The notes under the pieces were generated by a model, which was not told the origin of the DNA, did no database searches, and saw nothing but the letters and a program-made list of their open reading frames with translations. 64,000 bases of DNA from Flavobacterium yafengii (GTDB taxonomy: Bacteria; Bacteroidota; Bacteroidia; Flavobacteriales; Flavobacteriaceae): positions 248,001 to 312,000 of the forward strand of contig NZ_JASCRY010000002.1 in NCBI RefSeq assembly GCF_030010375.1, written 5' to 3'. This document shows, one piece after another, positions 29,101 to 38,793 of the stretch. Numbering within the stretch: the first letter of the stretch is position 1; every line of letters begins with the position of its first letter. Position numbers and translations under genes: made by a program.

Positions 29101-32100
29101 AGGAAACGGCTGCGGTCCAATAACAAGTAATACAGCTGAAGTTAAAGTTGTTGCCGACCCAACTGTTACTTCACAACCATTAGCTACCCAAACCTTATGT
29201 CAAAGTGTTGCTCCAACGGATTTATCTGTGACTGCCGCTGGCGATGTTAGTGTTGGTGCACTATCTTATCAATGGTATTCAAACGGGACAAATTCAAATA
29301 GTGGCGGAACTTTATTGTCAGGAGCAACAAATACTACTTTTACGCCGCCAACTGCATCAGTGGGAACTCGTTATTATTACTGTGAAATTTCACAAAGTGG
29401 TTTGGGGTGTAATGCCAAAAGTAATGTAGCCACCGTAATTGTAAATCTTGCACCTGCAATTACTTTGCAGCCATCCTCAAGTACGTTATGTTTAGGTGCT
29501 ACTCCTACACTCTTAAAAGTAGCTTATAGTAATGGAGTAGGAACTCCCCAATACCAATGGTATTCAAATACAACTAACTCTACAATAGGAAGTGCTTCAA
29601 TTTTAGGAGCAACAAATGATAATTTCAATCCGCCAGACATAACTGTTGGGACAACCTACTATTATTGTATTATTACTTTGTCTAGTGGAGGGTGTTCTGT
29701 TTTAACATCTGCTATTGCAGAAATCAAAATCAATCAAAATCCTGTAATTGCAAACAAAAGCGCAGTAATATGCAGCGGTACGGCTTTTACGGTTGCACCT
29801 GACAATTCAAGTGGTGATATTGTACCAGTTGGAACTACTTATACTTGGACAACTCCTGTAATTAATCCTTCGAATGCTGTTAATGGCGCTCTTGCGGAAA
29901 CAATTCCCCAAAATAATATCAGCCAAACGTTAATCAATAAAACAACCAGTCCAGCAACGGTTACTTATACCGTTAGTCCGATATCAGGATCTTGTGTTGG
30001 GACAAATTTTACAATTGTTGTAACTGTAAATCCATCTATAAACCCTAATAGTATTATCACAAATGGCACCTGTTTTGGCATTAATAATGGGTCGATACAA
30101 ACTAATATTACTGGAGGAATTCCTTTTGCTACGGGCACACCATACTTAATTTCATGGATTGGACCAAACGGATTTACATCTAATGCAGCAAGTATTTCGA
30201 ACCTGCAGGCGGGAGATTATACGCTTTCTGTTTTAGATGATGGTGGTTGTCCATTTTCAAAAAGTTATAAAATTACGGAACCTGATGCCATTGTTATCGA
30301 AACGGATCAAGAAAAGGATATTACTTGTTTTGATAATGCCGATGGTGCGATAGCAATTACAATAGCCGGAGGTACTTTAAATTATACTTATACTTGGACT
30401 AAAAATGGGACATCATTTGCAAATACCGAAGACTTATCTAATCTGAGTCCGGGCGTATATGCAGTTTCAGTCTCGGATAGTAACAATTGCGGGCCTGAAA
30501 CTGCCACTTTCACAATTACAGAACCGCCTGTTTTAGCTCTAAATTTAGTGAGTCAAACCAATATTTTGTGTTTTGGAACTGCAACCGGAGCGATTGATAT
30601 CAATGTAGCGGGAGGGACACCAGTTCAAATTTCTCCTGGTGTTTTTGATTATAATTATGCTTGGACAGGACCAAACGGATTTACAAGTTCCAACAAAAAT
30701 CTAAATGCTATTTTCGCAGGAACCTATAACTTAACCGTAACAGATAATTCTGGATGTAGTAAAAATTTAGCCGTACTATTAACACAAACTCCAGAAATTA
30801 TTATCACGGCAACTACAACTCCAATCATCTGTTATGGGGATAATAATGCATCTATTAATATTGCAGTTTCTGGCGGTATTGCCCCTTATACGATTCAATG
30901 GAGTAATTTGGGAACTGGATTGTTTCAAGACAATCTCTCTGCGGGAGATTATCTAATTACAGTCACGGACGCTAATGATTGTGTAAAAACACTGAATGTA
31001 AACATACCCGAAGCCCCTATATTTACTATTAATCCAGTGGTTAAAAATATCTCTTGCTTTGGAATGAATGATGGTAGTATAAATCTAAATTTAGTAGGAG
31101 GAATTTCTCCAATAAAACTGGTATGGAGTGATGGAAGTACGGCCGGTTTGACTAGAAATAATTTAGGGCCAGGAACTTATACAGTAACAATTACTGATGG
31201 AAAACCATGTACTATCTCTAGAACATTCATAATATTGGAACCACAAAAATTAGTGCTTTCGGCCAATGTTACCCATGCATTCGATTGTGATAATGCCAAT
31301 AGTGGCGCTATTAATCTGCTGGTTGCTGGTGGAACGCCGCCATTCACATACGCATGGTCAAACGGTGCCACAACGGAAGATTTAACAGCTATTTCTGCTG
31401 GAAATTATTCGGTATCTGTTACTGATGCCAGAGGTTGTACAAAATCAATACAGAATGCTATAAACAGACAACCACCGATTGTAATTGGAGTAGATACAAA
31501 AACCGATTTTAACTGTGAAACCAAATATGTAAAACAAACCTTTGTAGCTCAAGTTTCAGGCGGAATGCCTCCTTATCAATTATCGTGGTCGAGCGGAACA
31601 GTAAGCGGAGCCAATAATGAAATGATGAACACCAATCAAAATGGAACGGTTGTTTTGGGTGTTACCGATAATTTGGGATGTACAGCCAATTACAGTTTTA
31701 ATGTAAAAAATCCAGTTTTAGGAAATCCTGATTTTACTACAAATTCCATTGGGTTCTCTACCTATGGAATATATTCGATTATTGATCCAATTCAGTTCAC
31801 AAATACAGCTACGGGTGATTATATCAATATCGCTTGGGATTTTGGTGATGGTAGCGTTTCTAATGAAGTAAATCCAATTCATTCTTTCGTCAAAGAAGGA
31901 AGTTATGTAGTGACTCAAACGATTACCTATCCTTTTGGATGTATTTATACACATATAATTACATTAACAGTAGACAAAGGATATGAATTGATGAGTCCTA
32001 ATGGATTTACGCCAAATGGAGATGGAATTAATGAAACTTTTAAACCCGTTTTTGTTGGATTGAAATCACTTCAACTGGATGTGTATGATACTTGGGGAGA

Positions 32101-32257
32101 ATTAGTATATTCTGAAACTGGTGAGACATTACAGGGCTGGGATGGAAAAGTAAAAGGAAAAGAATCAGAAAACGGGAATTATTATTACAAAGTAAAAGCA
32201 ACCACTTTTTACGGGACAGTAGTAAGCAAAGATGGTCCTTTTACACTAATCAAATAA
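26141..32257 (+). CDS. Large secreted adhesin: PKD, Ig-like and SprB repeats with T9SS C-terminal domain
   Basis: A 2038-aa protein. It has a signal peptide (about 1-23), several PKD-type domains (about 145-720, with WDFGDG, IDWGDG and WNFGDG), four tandem Ig-like repeats of about 97 residues (about 810-1195, each with YQW(Y/F)SN and a YY/FYAV strand), six to seven SprB-type repeats (about 1300-1780, with CFG--DG or similar and ending in GG), another PKD domain (about 1900) and a C-terminal gliding-motility type B sorting domain (about 1948-2038, SPNGFTPNGDGINETF). Such proteins are exported by the type IX system and held at the cell surface, usually with a PorP/SprF partner like the next gene. 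Confidence 0.93.
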   Translation: MKQLYRIIFLFFLIISVNNLNARINTHYLDKEKKILGKDVNDLALPTATITASASSVCINGTQPVITFTGIGGTAPYTFTYKINGGPDASIVSAGTGDIATLSVPTTAVGDFIYTLVSVMDSSSPSQSQNQTGTVTVKVNALPVVDFTFTNDNTCSGTAVQFNSAIAGFGTYTYAWDFGDGFTSTSQNPSHSFTSLGCSTGTFSVKLIVTDTSGGCSVSTSHNVTVKQKPDINFKDNNSSFSPFSNCQNASALNPTYTISVGNSSVSTSCITSYTIDWGDGSSTSNFTTFPQTHAYSQLGAYNMIITALGTNGCSNSKTYVVKNVTNPSGGIVSPGSTTNLCAPTVNIDFAISAWGNNSIGTVYDIDYGDNSAIVHLTQSQLESSLQYNATNPSASANYLIPHSYTTTSCPGSEFIVKLTVTNACGFTTATVSNISVFVKPVANFTVPANVCSNASILFTNTTISGFNQNCNQDSIYTWNFGDGSPEQQSVKNSNHTYTTPGNYTVTLTAEGYCGKSIKTQPICIESPLVSQFTVDTNSGCAPLAVNATNTTNITNVCTAPTYLWNVTYTNLNCDVVSANPAFTNGTNLNSANPSFNFVAPGTYTLKLTVTNSCGSTSTTQIITVKKPPTAIINAIPNACGTATISPTAVVQGCAPVSSVLTYAWSFPGGTPATANTAIPGTITYNTSGDYEVSLTVTNECVISTIATKTFSVSKKPVLTNTALTQTICSGSSTDLVNLTADTAGTTFSWTATATSGITGFMTSGVTNTIPVQTIATTNTSAGTVTYAITPSLNGCSGTVVNYVVTVNPAPNITTQPASNTICQNGTLSVLSVILNTSVGAPTYQWYSNTSNNATTGTPLSGETNATYAPPSTTIGTIYYYCIIALGGSGGCSSITSAIANITITAGATVTLQPTASQNLCIGGTIAPSLTVSYSGGTGIPSYQWFSNTTNTNSGGILISSATNSSYTPPTFPVTGVNYFYAVITLSGNGCGPITSNTAEVKVVADPTVTSQPLATQTLCQSVAPTDLSVTAAGDVSVGALSYQWYSNGTNSNSGGTLLSGATNTTFTPPTASVGTRYYYCEISQSGLGCNAKSNVATVIVNLAPAITLQPSSSTLCLGATPTLLKVAYSNGVGTPQYQWYSNTTNSTIGSASILGATNDNFNPPDITVGTTYYYCIITLSSGGCSVLTSAIAEIKINQNPVIANKSAVICSGTAFTVAPDNSSGDIVPVGTTYTWTTPVINPSNAVNGALAETIPQNNISQTLINKTTSPATVTYTVSPISGSCVGTNFTIVVTVNPSINPNSIITNGTCFGINNGSIQTNITGGIPFATGTPYLISWIGPNGFTSNAASISNLQAGDYTLSVLDDGGCPFSKSYKITEPDAIVIETDQEKDITCFDNADGAIAITIAGGTLNYTYTWTKNGTSFANTEDLSNLSPGVYAVSVSDSNNCGPETATFTITEPPVLALNLVSQTNILCFGTATGAIDINVAGGTPVQISPGVFDYNYAWTGPNGFTSSNKNLNAIFAGTYNLTVTDNSGCSKNLAVLLTQTPEIIITATTTPIICYGDNNASINIAVSGGIAPYTIQWSNLGTGLFQDNLSAGDYLITVTDANDCVKTLNVNIPEAPIFTINPVVKNISCFGMNDGSINLNLVGGISPIKLVWSDGSTAGLTRNNLGPGTYTVTITDGKPCTISRTFIILEPQKLVLSANVTHAFDCDNANSGAINLLVAGGTPPFTYAWSNGATTEDLTAISAGNYSVSVTDARGCTKSIQNAINRQPPIVIGVDTKTDFNCETKYVKQTFVAQVSGGMPPYQLSWSSGTVSGANNEMMNTNQNGTVVLGVTDNLGCTANYSFNVKNPVLGNPDFTTNSIGFSTYGIYSIIDPIQFTNTATGDYINIAWDFGDGSVSNEVNPIHSFVKEGSYVVTQTITYPFGCIYTHIITLTVDKGYELMSPNGFTPNGDGINETFKPVFVGLKSLQLDVYDTWGELVYSETGETLQGWDGKVKGKESENGNYYYKVKATTFYGTVVSKDGPFTLIK

Positions 32258-32267
32258 GAATAGCATA

Positions 32268-33263
32268 ATGAAAATAAAAATAGCAGCATTAATACTTTTG
32301 TTAGGTTTTTCTTTAACCGTTAAAGCGCAAGATCCCATTTTTACCCAATATTTCATGGTTCCCGAAACTTTAAATCCTGGATTTACCGGTTTTTTAGAAA
32401 CTACCAAAGCTGGAATATTACACAGAACCCAATGGCCGGATTTGAATTTTAGAGTCGATACAGATTATGGCTTTATAAATACGTGGTTGGAAAATGTAAA
32501 CAGCGGAGTAGGAATAAGTGTCCTAAACCATAGAGAGAAATTTACCGATTATAATTTTACTCAAGTTAATCTTAATTATGCGTATCGGGTTCAGTTAAAC
32601 GATGAATGGTTTTTTAGACCGGCTATTGAAGTTGGTTTTGGAAATAAATCGTTTGGTTTTCAGAATATTATTTTAGAAGATCAAATTAATATTGGCTTAG
32701 GAACCATCAATTCTTCCAGTGTAGATCCATTACTTTTGAATGAAAAAGTAAGTTTCTTTGACTTTTCTGCAGGAATGCTTTTCAATAATGAAAATGCTTG
32801 GTTTGGGCTTTCTCTAAAACATCTTAATAAACCTAATATTTCATTTTCAACCATTGGAAATGTCCCGTTAGAAATGTTTTTTTCTGCAAATGCAGGGTAT
32901 GAATTTAAACTGGGGGATTATATTGATATCACCGTTTTACCTTATGAAACACGATTGCTTCTCACATCCAATTACATGACTCAAGGCGAGTACAGCCGAT
33001 TTGATTTAGGAACTGGTCTTGTTTTTGAGAAGTTTTTCTTTGGAGTTAGCGGTGCTACAAATCCAGGAAAAAAAACGGATAAAAGTCATTTTTTAACTTC
33101 GATAAATGCCTTTGGAGGATTGCAATATGAGCATTTTAAATTTGGTTATTCCTATGATTTTAATACTTCTAAAATAGGAAAAACAGGTGGAATTTTCGAG
33201 TTGTCAGTAATTTATCAATTTGATTTGGAAGTTAAATGTTTTGGTTGTCCCAATTATTATTGA
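32268..33263 (+). CDS. PorP/SprF-family outer-membrane protein
   Basis: A 331-aa protein with a signal peptide (1-20, MKIKIAALILLLGFSLTVKA) and the opening DPIFTQYFMVPETLNPGFTGF, the hallmark of the PorP/SprF family. The rest is beta-barrel-like and ends FGCPNYY. SprF-type proteins help secrete or anchor their neighbouring adhesin with a type B sorting domain. It starts 10 bp after the adhesin stop, so the two form an operon. Its own stop codon abuts the duplicated gapN tail. Confidence 0.93.
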   Translation: MKIKIAALILLLGFSLTVKAQDPIFTQYFMVPETLNPGFTGFLETTKAGILHRTQWPDLNFRVDTDYGFINTWLENVNSGVGISVLNHREKFTDYNFTQVNLNYAYRVQLNDEWFFRPAIEVGFGNKSFGFQNIILEDQINIGLGTINSSSVDPLLLNEKVSFFDFSAGMLFNNENAWFGLSLKHLNKPNISFSTIGNVPLEMFFSANAGYEFKLGDYIDITVLPYETRLLLTSNYMTQGEYSRFDLGTGLVFEKFFFGVSGATNPGKKTDKSHFLTSINAFGGLQYEHFKFGYSYDFNTSKIGKTGGIFELSVIYQFDLEVKCFGCPNYY

Positions 33264-33267
33264 TCTT

Positions 33268-33320
33268 TAATTTCATTAATACCGATTATATTTTATAATC
33301 TTTTTTTAATTAAAAAAGTT
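33268..33320 (+). pseudogene. Remnant of the gapN 3' end after porP
   Basis: From about 33269 the DNA encodes NFINTDYIL and a stop, the exact C-terminus of the GapN at 24325-25905. The codons differ only at synonymous positions (ATT for ATC, TTA for TTG). It continues into AATC, poly-T, AATTAAAAAA and a copy of the gapN terminator. No further gapN codons remain upstream; the block begins right after the porP stop. It marks a past duplication or insertion event. Confidence 0.8.
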
Positions 33321-33352
33321 AAGCCGTCTCGAAAAATGAGACGGCTTTTTTT
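33321..33352 (+). terminator. Terminator after porP (second copy of the gapN terminator)
   Basis: Perfect 10-bp stem AAGCCGTCTC/GAGACGGCTT with a GAAAAAT loop and a T-run. It differs from the gapN copy mainly in the loop and the upper stem. Confidence 0.88.
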
Positions 33353-33668
33353 ATGGGGTTTAGTTTGGTGATGAGATTTTTATTCTCAAAAATTATGTAA
33401 TGCGTCTACTTTTTTAAATATTATAAAATTTTCATTGCTTTACGGGAAATCGTAAAGCAATGAAAATGAAACCATTTAGATTTGTTGATATAGATTATTG
33501 ATGGTTAATTATCTATACATTAGCAGAAGTCATTTAATGGCACGAAGCCATCCAATTTGGAAGGATTAGTGCCACTTTATGGCTGCCAGTTGAATTATAG
33601 GAAAAATGATAAATCTGAATTAATCGCAACTTATAAAGTTTGATTAATCTGCTATTTAAACTATAAAA
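33353..33668. other. porP-katG spacer with a long perfect inverted repeat
   Basis: About 316 bp without a gene. The main feature is a perfect 17-bp inverted repeat, ATTTTCATTGCTTTACG (33428-33444) and its complement (33451-33467), with a 6-bp spacer. Its right half resembles the sequence upstream of the adhesin (26041-26056). A second structured stretch with TGGCAC/GTGCCA arms lies at 33538-33574. Confidence 0.5.
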
Positions 33669-33701
33669 CAAAAAAGGTGATCCGTTACCAGACCACTTTT
33701 T
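33669..33701 (-). terminator. Terminator of katG
   Basis: On the minus strand AAAAAGTGGT...ATCAC(C) forms a stem with one bulged base and ends in six T. It begins 24 bp past the katG stop. Confidence 0.6.
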
Positions 33702-33724
33702 CAAACAAATTCTAAATTCTAAAA

Positions 33725-35989
<2,265 letters not shown>

Positions 35990-36043
35990 TTATTTACTTA
36001 AAGCGAATTTACCAAAAACTATCCTTATCTAATTTTATTTTCA

Positions 36044-36058
36044 ATAGATAAAAACTAT
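36044..36058. promoter_or_regulatory. Candidate OxyR-type site upstream of katG
   Basis: ATAGATAAAAACTAT matches the OxyR half-operator pattern ATAGnTnnnAnCTAT at every fixed position. It lies 70 bp upstream of the katG start codon. No good second half-operator was found at the usual 7-bp spacing, so this is a single, palindromic match. Confidence 0.5.
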
Positions 36059-36360
36059 AGTTGTTGATGAGGTTTGTGATGCCTAAATTTACTAAAAATG
36101 TTTAATTAAATGGTTATCAGTTCATCTGTATATTATTAAGCTAGTACTAAATTCATAAATTATTGAGAATCGTTGTCCTTAACTTTTACTATTTTGATAT
36201 GGCTGCATTAGAGGTTATAAAAATCTGGGAATTGCTTACCTGTAATAATAGTCTTCTATTTGGAAGTTTACTGATACCTAAAAAATAAATCATAATTTAT
36301 TACTAAATCCTAGTCATCCTTGGAACTGTTAGCAGTAACTTTAGAAAAAAATAAAAAAAA
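36059..36360. other. Divergent spacer between katG and the TerB-like gene
   Basis: About 300 bp of AT-rich sequence. No gene, terminator or clear promoter was seen apart from the OxyR-type match on the katG side. Confidence 0.4.
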
Positions 36361-36807
36361 ATGAACTCATTTGAAGATAAAAATAATAATGGACAAAATC
36401 CAGTAACCTCTGAGTTTGAAGCTTGGGTTGGAATTTTATATTCTTGTATTTCTGCCGATAATCAAATTAAGGATTCGGAAACAGCATCGTTATCAAGAGT
36501 ATTGCTTTCGAAACAAAAATTTATCGGAATCGATATTGCGCCTCTTTATGCAAAATCACTCAATTTAAGAACAGAACTGGGACAATTAAAATACATTTCG
36601 GCCTGTTGTGAACTAATTAAAGAAGAAGATAAAGAAACTGTATTTGCTCTTGCATTAGAAGTGTTACTAGCAGATGGAACATTGGAAAAAGAAGAAAAAA
36701 ACGTAATTGAAATTTTATCAAATCGGTTAAAAATTGATGCAGAAATGACCAGTAAAATAATTGAAGTTATTTTCTTGAAAAATAAAGGAAATATCAAAGG
36801 GATATAA
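36361..36807 (+). CDS. TerB-like protein
   Basis: A 148-aa all-helical protein. AWVGILYSCISADNQIKDSE and VFALALEVLLADGTLEKEEKNVIEILSNRLKI form two repeats with the acidic (A-D-G-x-x-x-x-E-E) pattern of TerB/DjlA-type domains, which bind metal. The name comes from tellurite resistance operons, but solitary copies have no proven role. No ter partners are nearby. It is a single gene with a terminator about 65 bp downstream. Confidence 0.72.
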   Translation: MNSFEDKNNNGQNPVTSEFEAWVGILYSCISADNQIKDSETASLSRVLLSKQKFIGIDIAPLYAKSLNLRTELGQLKYISACCELIKEEDKETVFALALEVLLADGTLEKEEKNVIEILSNRLKIDAEMTSKIIEVIFLKNKGNIKGI

Positions 36808-36870
36808 ACCGGCTTCAAATGCGGTCAATTTTTAAAGCTTATCAAAGCTATTCAATAGTACTATAAACTG

Positions 36871-36903
36871 AAAAGAGTATTTCAATCTGAAATGCTCTTT
36901 TTT
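36871..36903 (+). terminator. Terminator after the TerB-like gene
   Basis: Stem AAAAGAG-t-ATTTC with GAAAT-g-CTCTTTT around an AATCT loop, ending in TTT. One internal T-G pair interrupts the stem. Confidence 0.75.
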
Positions 36904-37003
36904 AATTTTATAACTTCTTTATCTTAAAAATATTACGTAATTTAGAGTATTCAAAATAGGAAACTAAAATTCTATAGGAACAATTCATAACTATTGTCTT
37001 TAA

Positions 37004-37216
37004 AAATCATTTATTATCAAAAAGAAACTCAAAATAGCTAAGGAAAATATTCACGAAAGACTGCATCGGGAGCCTTTTATCACACATCCGCGATTGAAGT
37101 TTATTCCTAATATTGTGCTCAACCTGATTAGCTTTGTCATTTCACTTGCTGTGGTAGGAACGTTGTTGTATTTACTGCTGAATTACTTGATAATGAAATT
37201 TTATCACTTGGATTAA
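37004..37216 (+). pseudogene. Small membrane-protein reading frame without a standard start codon
   Basis: An open frame encoding about 70 residues. The protein-like part reads KKKLKIAKENIHERLHREPF, then ITHPRLKFIPNIVLNLISF and a hydrophobic helix (VISLAVVGTLLYLLLNYLIM), ending KFYHLD. A stop at 37001-37003 precedes it, and no in-frame ATG, GTG or TTG exists before the RLKF segment (TTG at 37094). The amphipathic, charged-then-hydrophobic layout is not random. It is either a decayed gene, one with an ATT start (37013), or one hit by a frameshift. Confidence 0.4.
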
Positions 37217-37223
37217 AAGAGTT

Positions 37224-38654
37224 TTAAAAATTAAAATTGACTATAAAATTAATCGTACTCATATTTGTTTTGTTGAAAACATAATTTTTGTTGCCGTAAG
37301 TTTCACCCAAATTGAATTTGTGAACATACAATAGTTGTGCATCAAAACCTTTTAATAATCCTTGAAATTCATATCGAATGTCAGCATTAGTCTGCACATA
37401 GGAGGGCAATCCGTATTTATTCAATGCAAAATTTTTCACATCCGGTAAATCAAAATAACCCACTGCCAGTTGCGATTTGAATGCTTTTTTGGGATGTGTA
37501 TAGTGTAATTTAGTCATCAACGCATTTACATCACCAAAACCTTCATTGCGTTCTCTTGGCATAAACGTATAAAAAGGATCTCGTCCCCATTCTCGGGGCA
37601 TTAAATACCTTCCTTTAGCAGTTATTCGGTTGTAATTTAAAGTTAATTCCAGTGTTTTATTTTTCCAACCGAATCTTCCTCCAAAAGTTTGTGAGTTGCT
37701 GTTTTTTTGAAAATAAGTTTTGCTTTGATCTTTATTTCCACCAAAATTAAGCGCGGTTTGGTATGTCGTCTGAAATCCAAAAAGCAGTTTTGATTTTGAA
37801 TTTAAAGTATAGTTATAGTCCATTTGGAACAATGCCGTATTAAATATATTTTCTACATATTGATTCCACAAAACTGTTTTTAAATACTGTATCGATTCAT
37901 TTTGCACACCAAAAACATAAATTCCGTTACTGTCCAGATTCCCTGTATAATCAGATTTTGTTCCATCAGGATTCACACCGGTTGGATAAATTCCTATGGA
38001 TTCTCCCACTTCAAAATATTTTAACGTGCTTCGCGGTGAAATTCCGTAGAGATAGCCCAAATTGATTTTAGTTTTTTTGATTTCATTAAAATCCACCCAA
38101 ATTCCGTTTACTTCGGTAGGACGCATTCGGCCATCTTGCAGGTTTATAAATGAAGTATTAAGGAGTTGTTTTCCAAGGGTTACAGTCGAATTTTTATAGT
38201 TGTATTTCAAGTACAATTCTTCTAATCGGCTTAAATTGTCTTTGTTTGATGGGTTCTGGATATTAAAAAGTGCGACTTCATATCGATTGGGTGCATTGGT
38301 AATGGAATCTTTTTCAGTAAAATCAGAGGAACCAATATTAAAAATATAGTACCCGCTTACGCCAAATTGAAAATTATGAAATTTAGCGGTTTCAAACTTT
38401 ACGCCTCCGCCAAGGGCATTCGCATAATAATCAGATAAACCCTTTTCATTATTTGTATTCATAAAAAAATAGCGAAAATGGCCGCTGAAATGTCCATTTT
38501 TGAAAGCATTTAAAATCGAGATTGAATCAATTTTTCCGTTACTTTTTTCTTTCCAAACGGTTGGTTTATCTAAAATTTCCTGATGTTGCGCTATTGTATT
38601 TATAGAAAAATGGAGAGAGGTAAGTATATAAATTATTATGAAAAATTTTTTCAT
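37224..38654 (-). CDS. OprD-family outer-membrane porin
   Basis: A 476-aa beta-barrel protein with a signal peptide (about 1-22, MKKFFIIIYILTSLHFSINT). Features are repeated aromatic strands, the block RMRPTEVNGIWVDFNEIKKT near residue 175, which is typical of OprD relatives, and a terminal Phe (IVNFNF) for BAM recognition. OprD porins carry small organic anions. Here a Crp/Fnr-like site and -7-like box lie 53 bp upstream of the start, tying it to the sulfur genes; thiosulfate, tetrathionate or a similar anion is an inferred substrate. It has its own promoter downstream of the soxB-like terminator. Confidence 0.82.
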   Translation of the reverse strand: MKKFFIIIYILTSLHFSINTIAQHQEILDKPTVWKEKSNGKIDSISILNAFKNGHFSGHFRYFFMNTNNEKGLSDYYANALGGGVKFETAKFHNFQFGVSGYYIFNIGSSDFTEKDSITNAPNRYEVALFNIQNPSNKDNLSRLEELYLKYNYKNSTVTLGKQLLNTSFINLQDGRMRPTEVNGIWVDFNEIKKTKINLGYLYGISPRSTLKYFEVGESIGIYPTGVNPDGTKSDYTGNLDSNGIYVFGVQNESIQYLKTVLWNQYVENIFNTALFQMDYNYTLNSKSKLLFGFQTTYQTALNFGGNKDQSKTYFQKNSNSQTFGGRFGWKNKTLELTLNYNRITAKGRYLMPREWGRDPFYTFMPRERNEGFGDVNALMTKLHYTHPKKAFKSQLAVGYFDLPDVKNFALNKYGLPSYVQTNADIRYEFQGLLKGFDAQLLYVHKFNLGETYGNKNYVFNKTNMSTINFIVNFNF

Positions 38655-38676
38655 TTTTGAACGTTTAGATTTGGTA

Positions 38677-38720
38677 TAAAAATAATTCCATCAATATAAT
38701 TGGGAAGTAACTTTTATCAC
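38677..38720 (-). promoter_or_regulatory. Crp/Fnr-like site and -7 box of the OprD gene
   Basis: GTAACTTTTATCAC at 38707-38720 (minus strand GTGATAAAAGTTAC), a 22-bp gap, then the minus-strand box TATTTTTA (38684-38677), one base off TAnnTTTG. This is the weakest -7 box of the five. Confidence 0.65.
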
Positions 38721-38727
38721 ATTGACC

Positions 38728-38766
38728 AAAAAAAAACAAAGCCGAATGTTCTATACATTCGGCTTT
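38728..38766 (-). terminator. Terminator after the SoxB-like gene
   Basis: Perfect 11-bp stem AAAGCCGAATG/CATTCGGCTTT with a TTCTATA loop. A T-run follows on the minus strand. It closes the YeeE-TsdA-DsrE-SoxB operon ahead of the OprD promoter. Confidence 0.9.
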
Positions 38767-38793
38767 ATAACTTTTGACTTTACGATTGAAAGA

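Noticed and set aside
26000..33500. A conjugative or integrase-based mobile element around the adhesin
   Set aside because: No integrase, transposase, relaxase or typical attachment site was seen; only the duplicated gapN tail points to an insertion.
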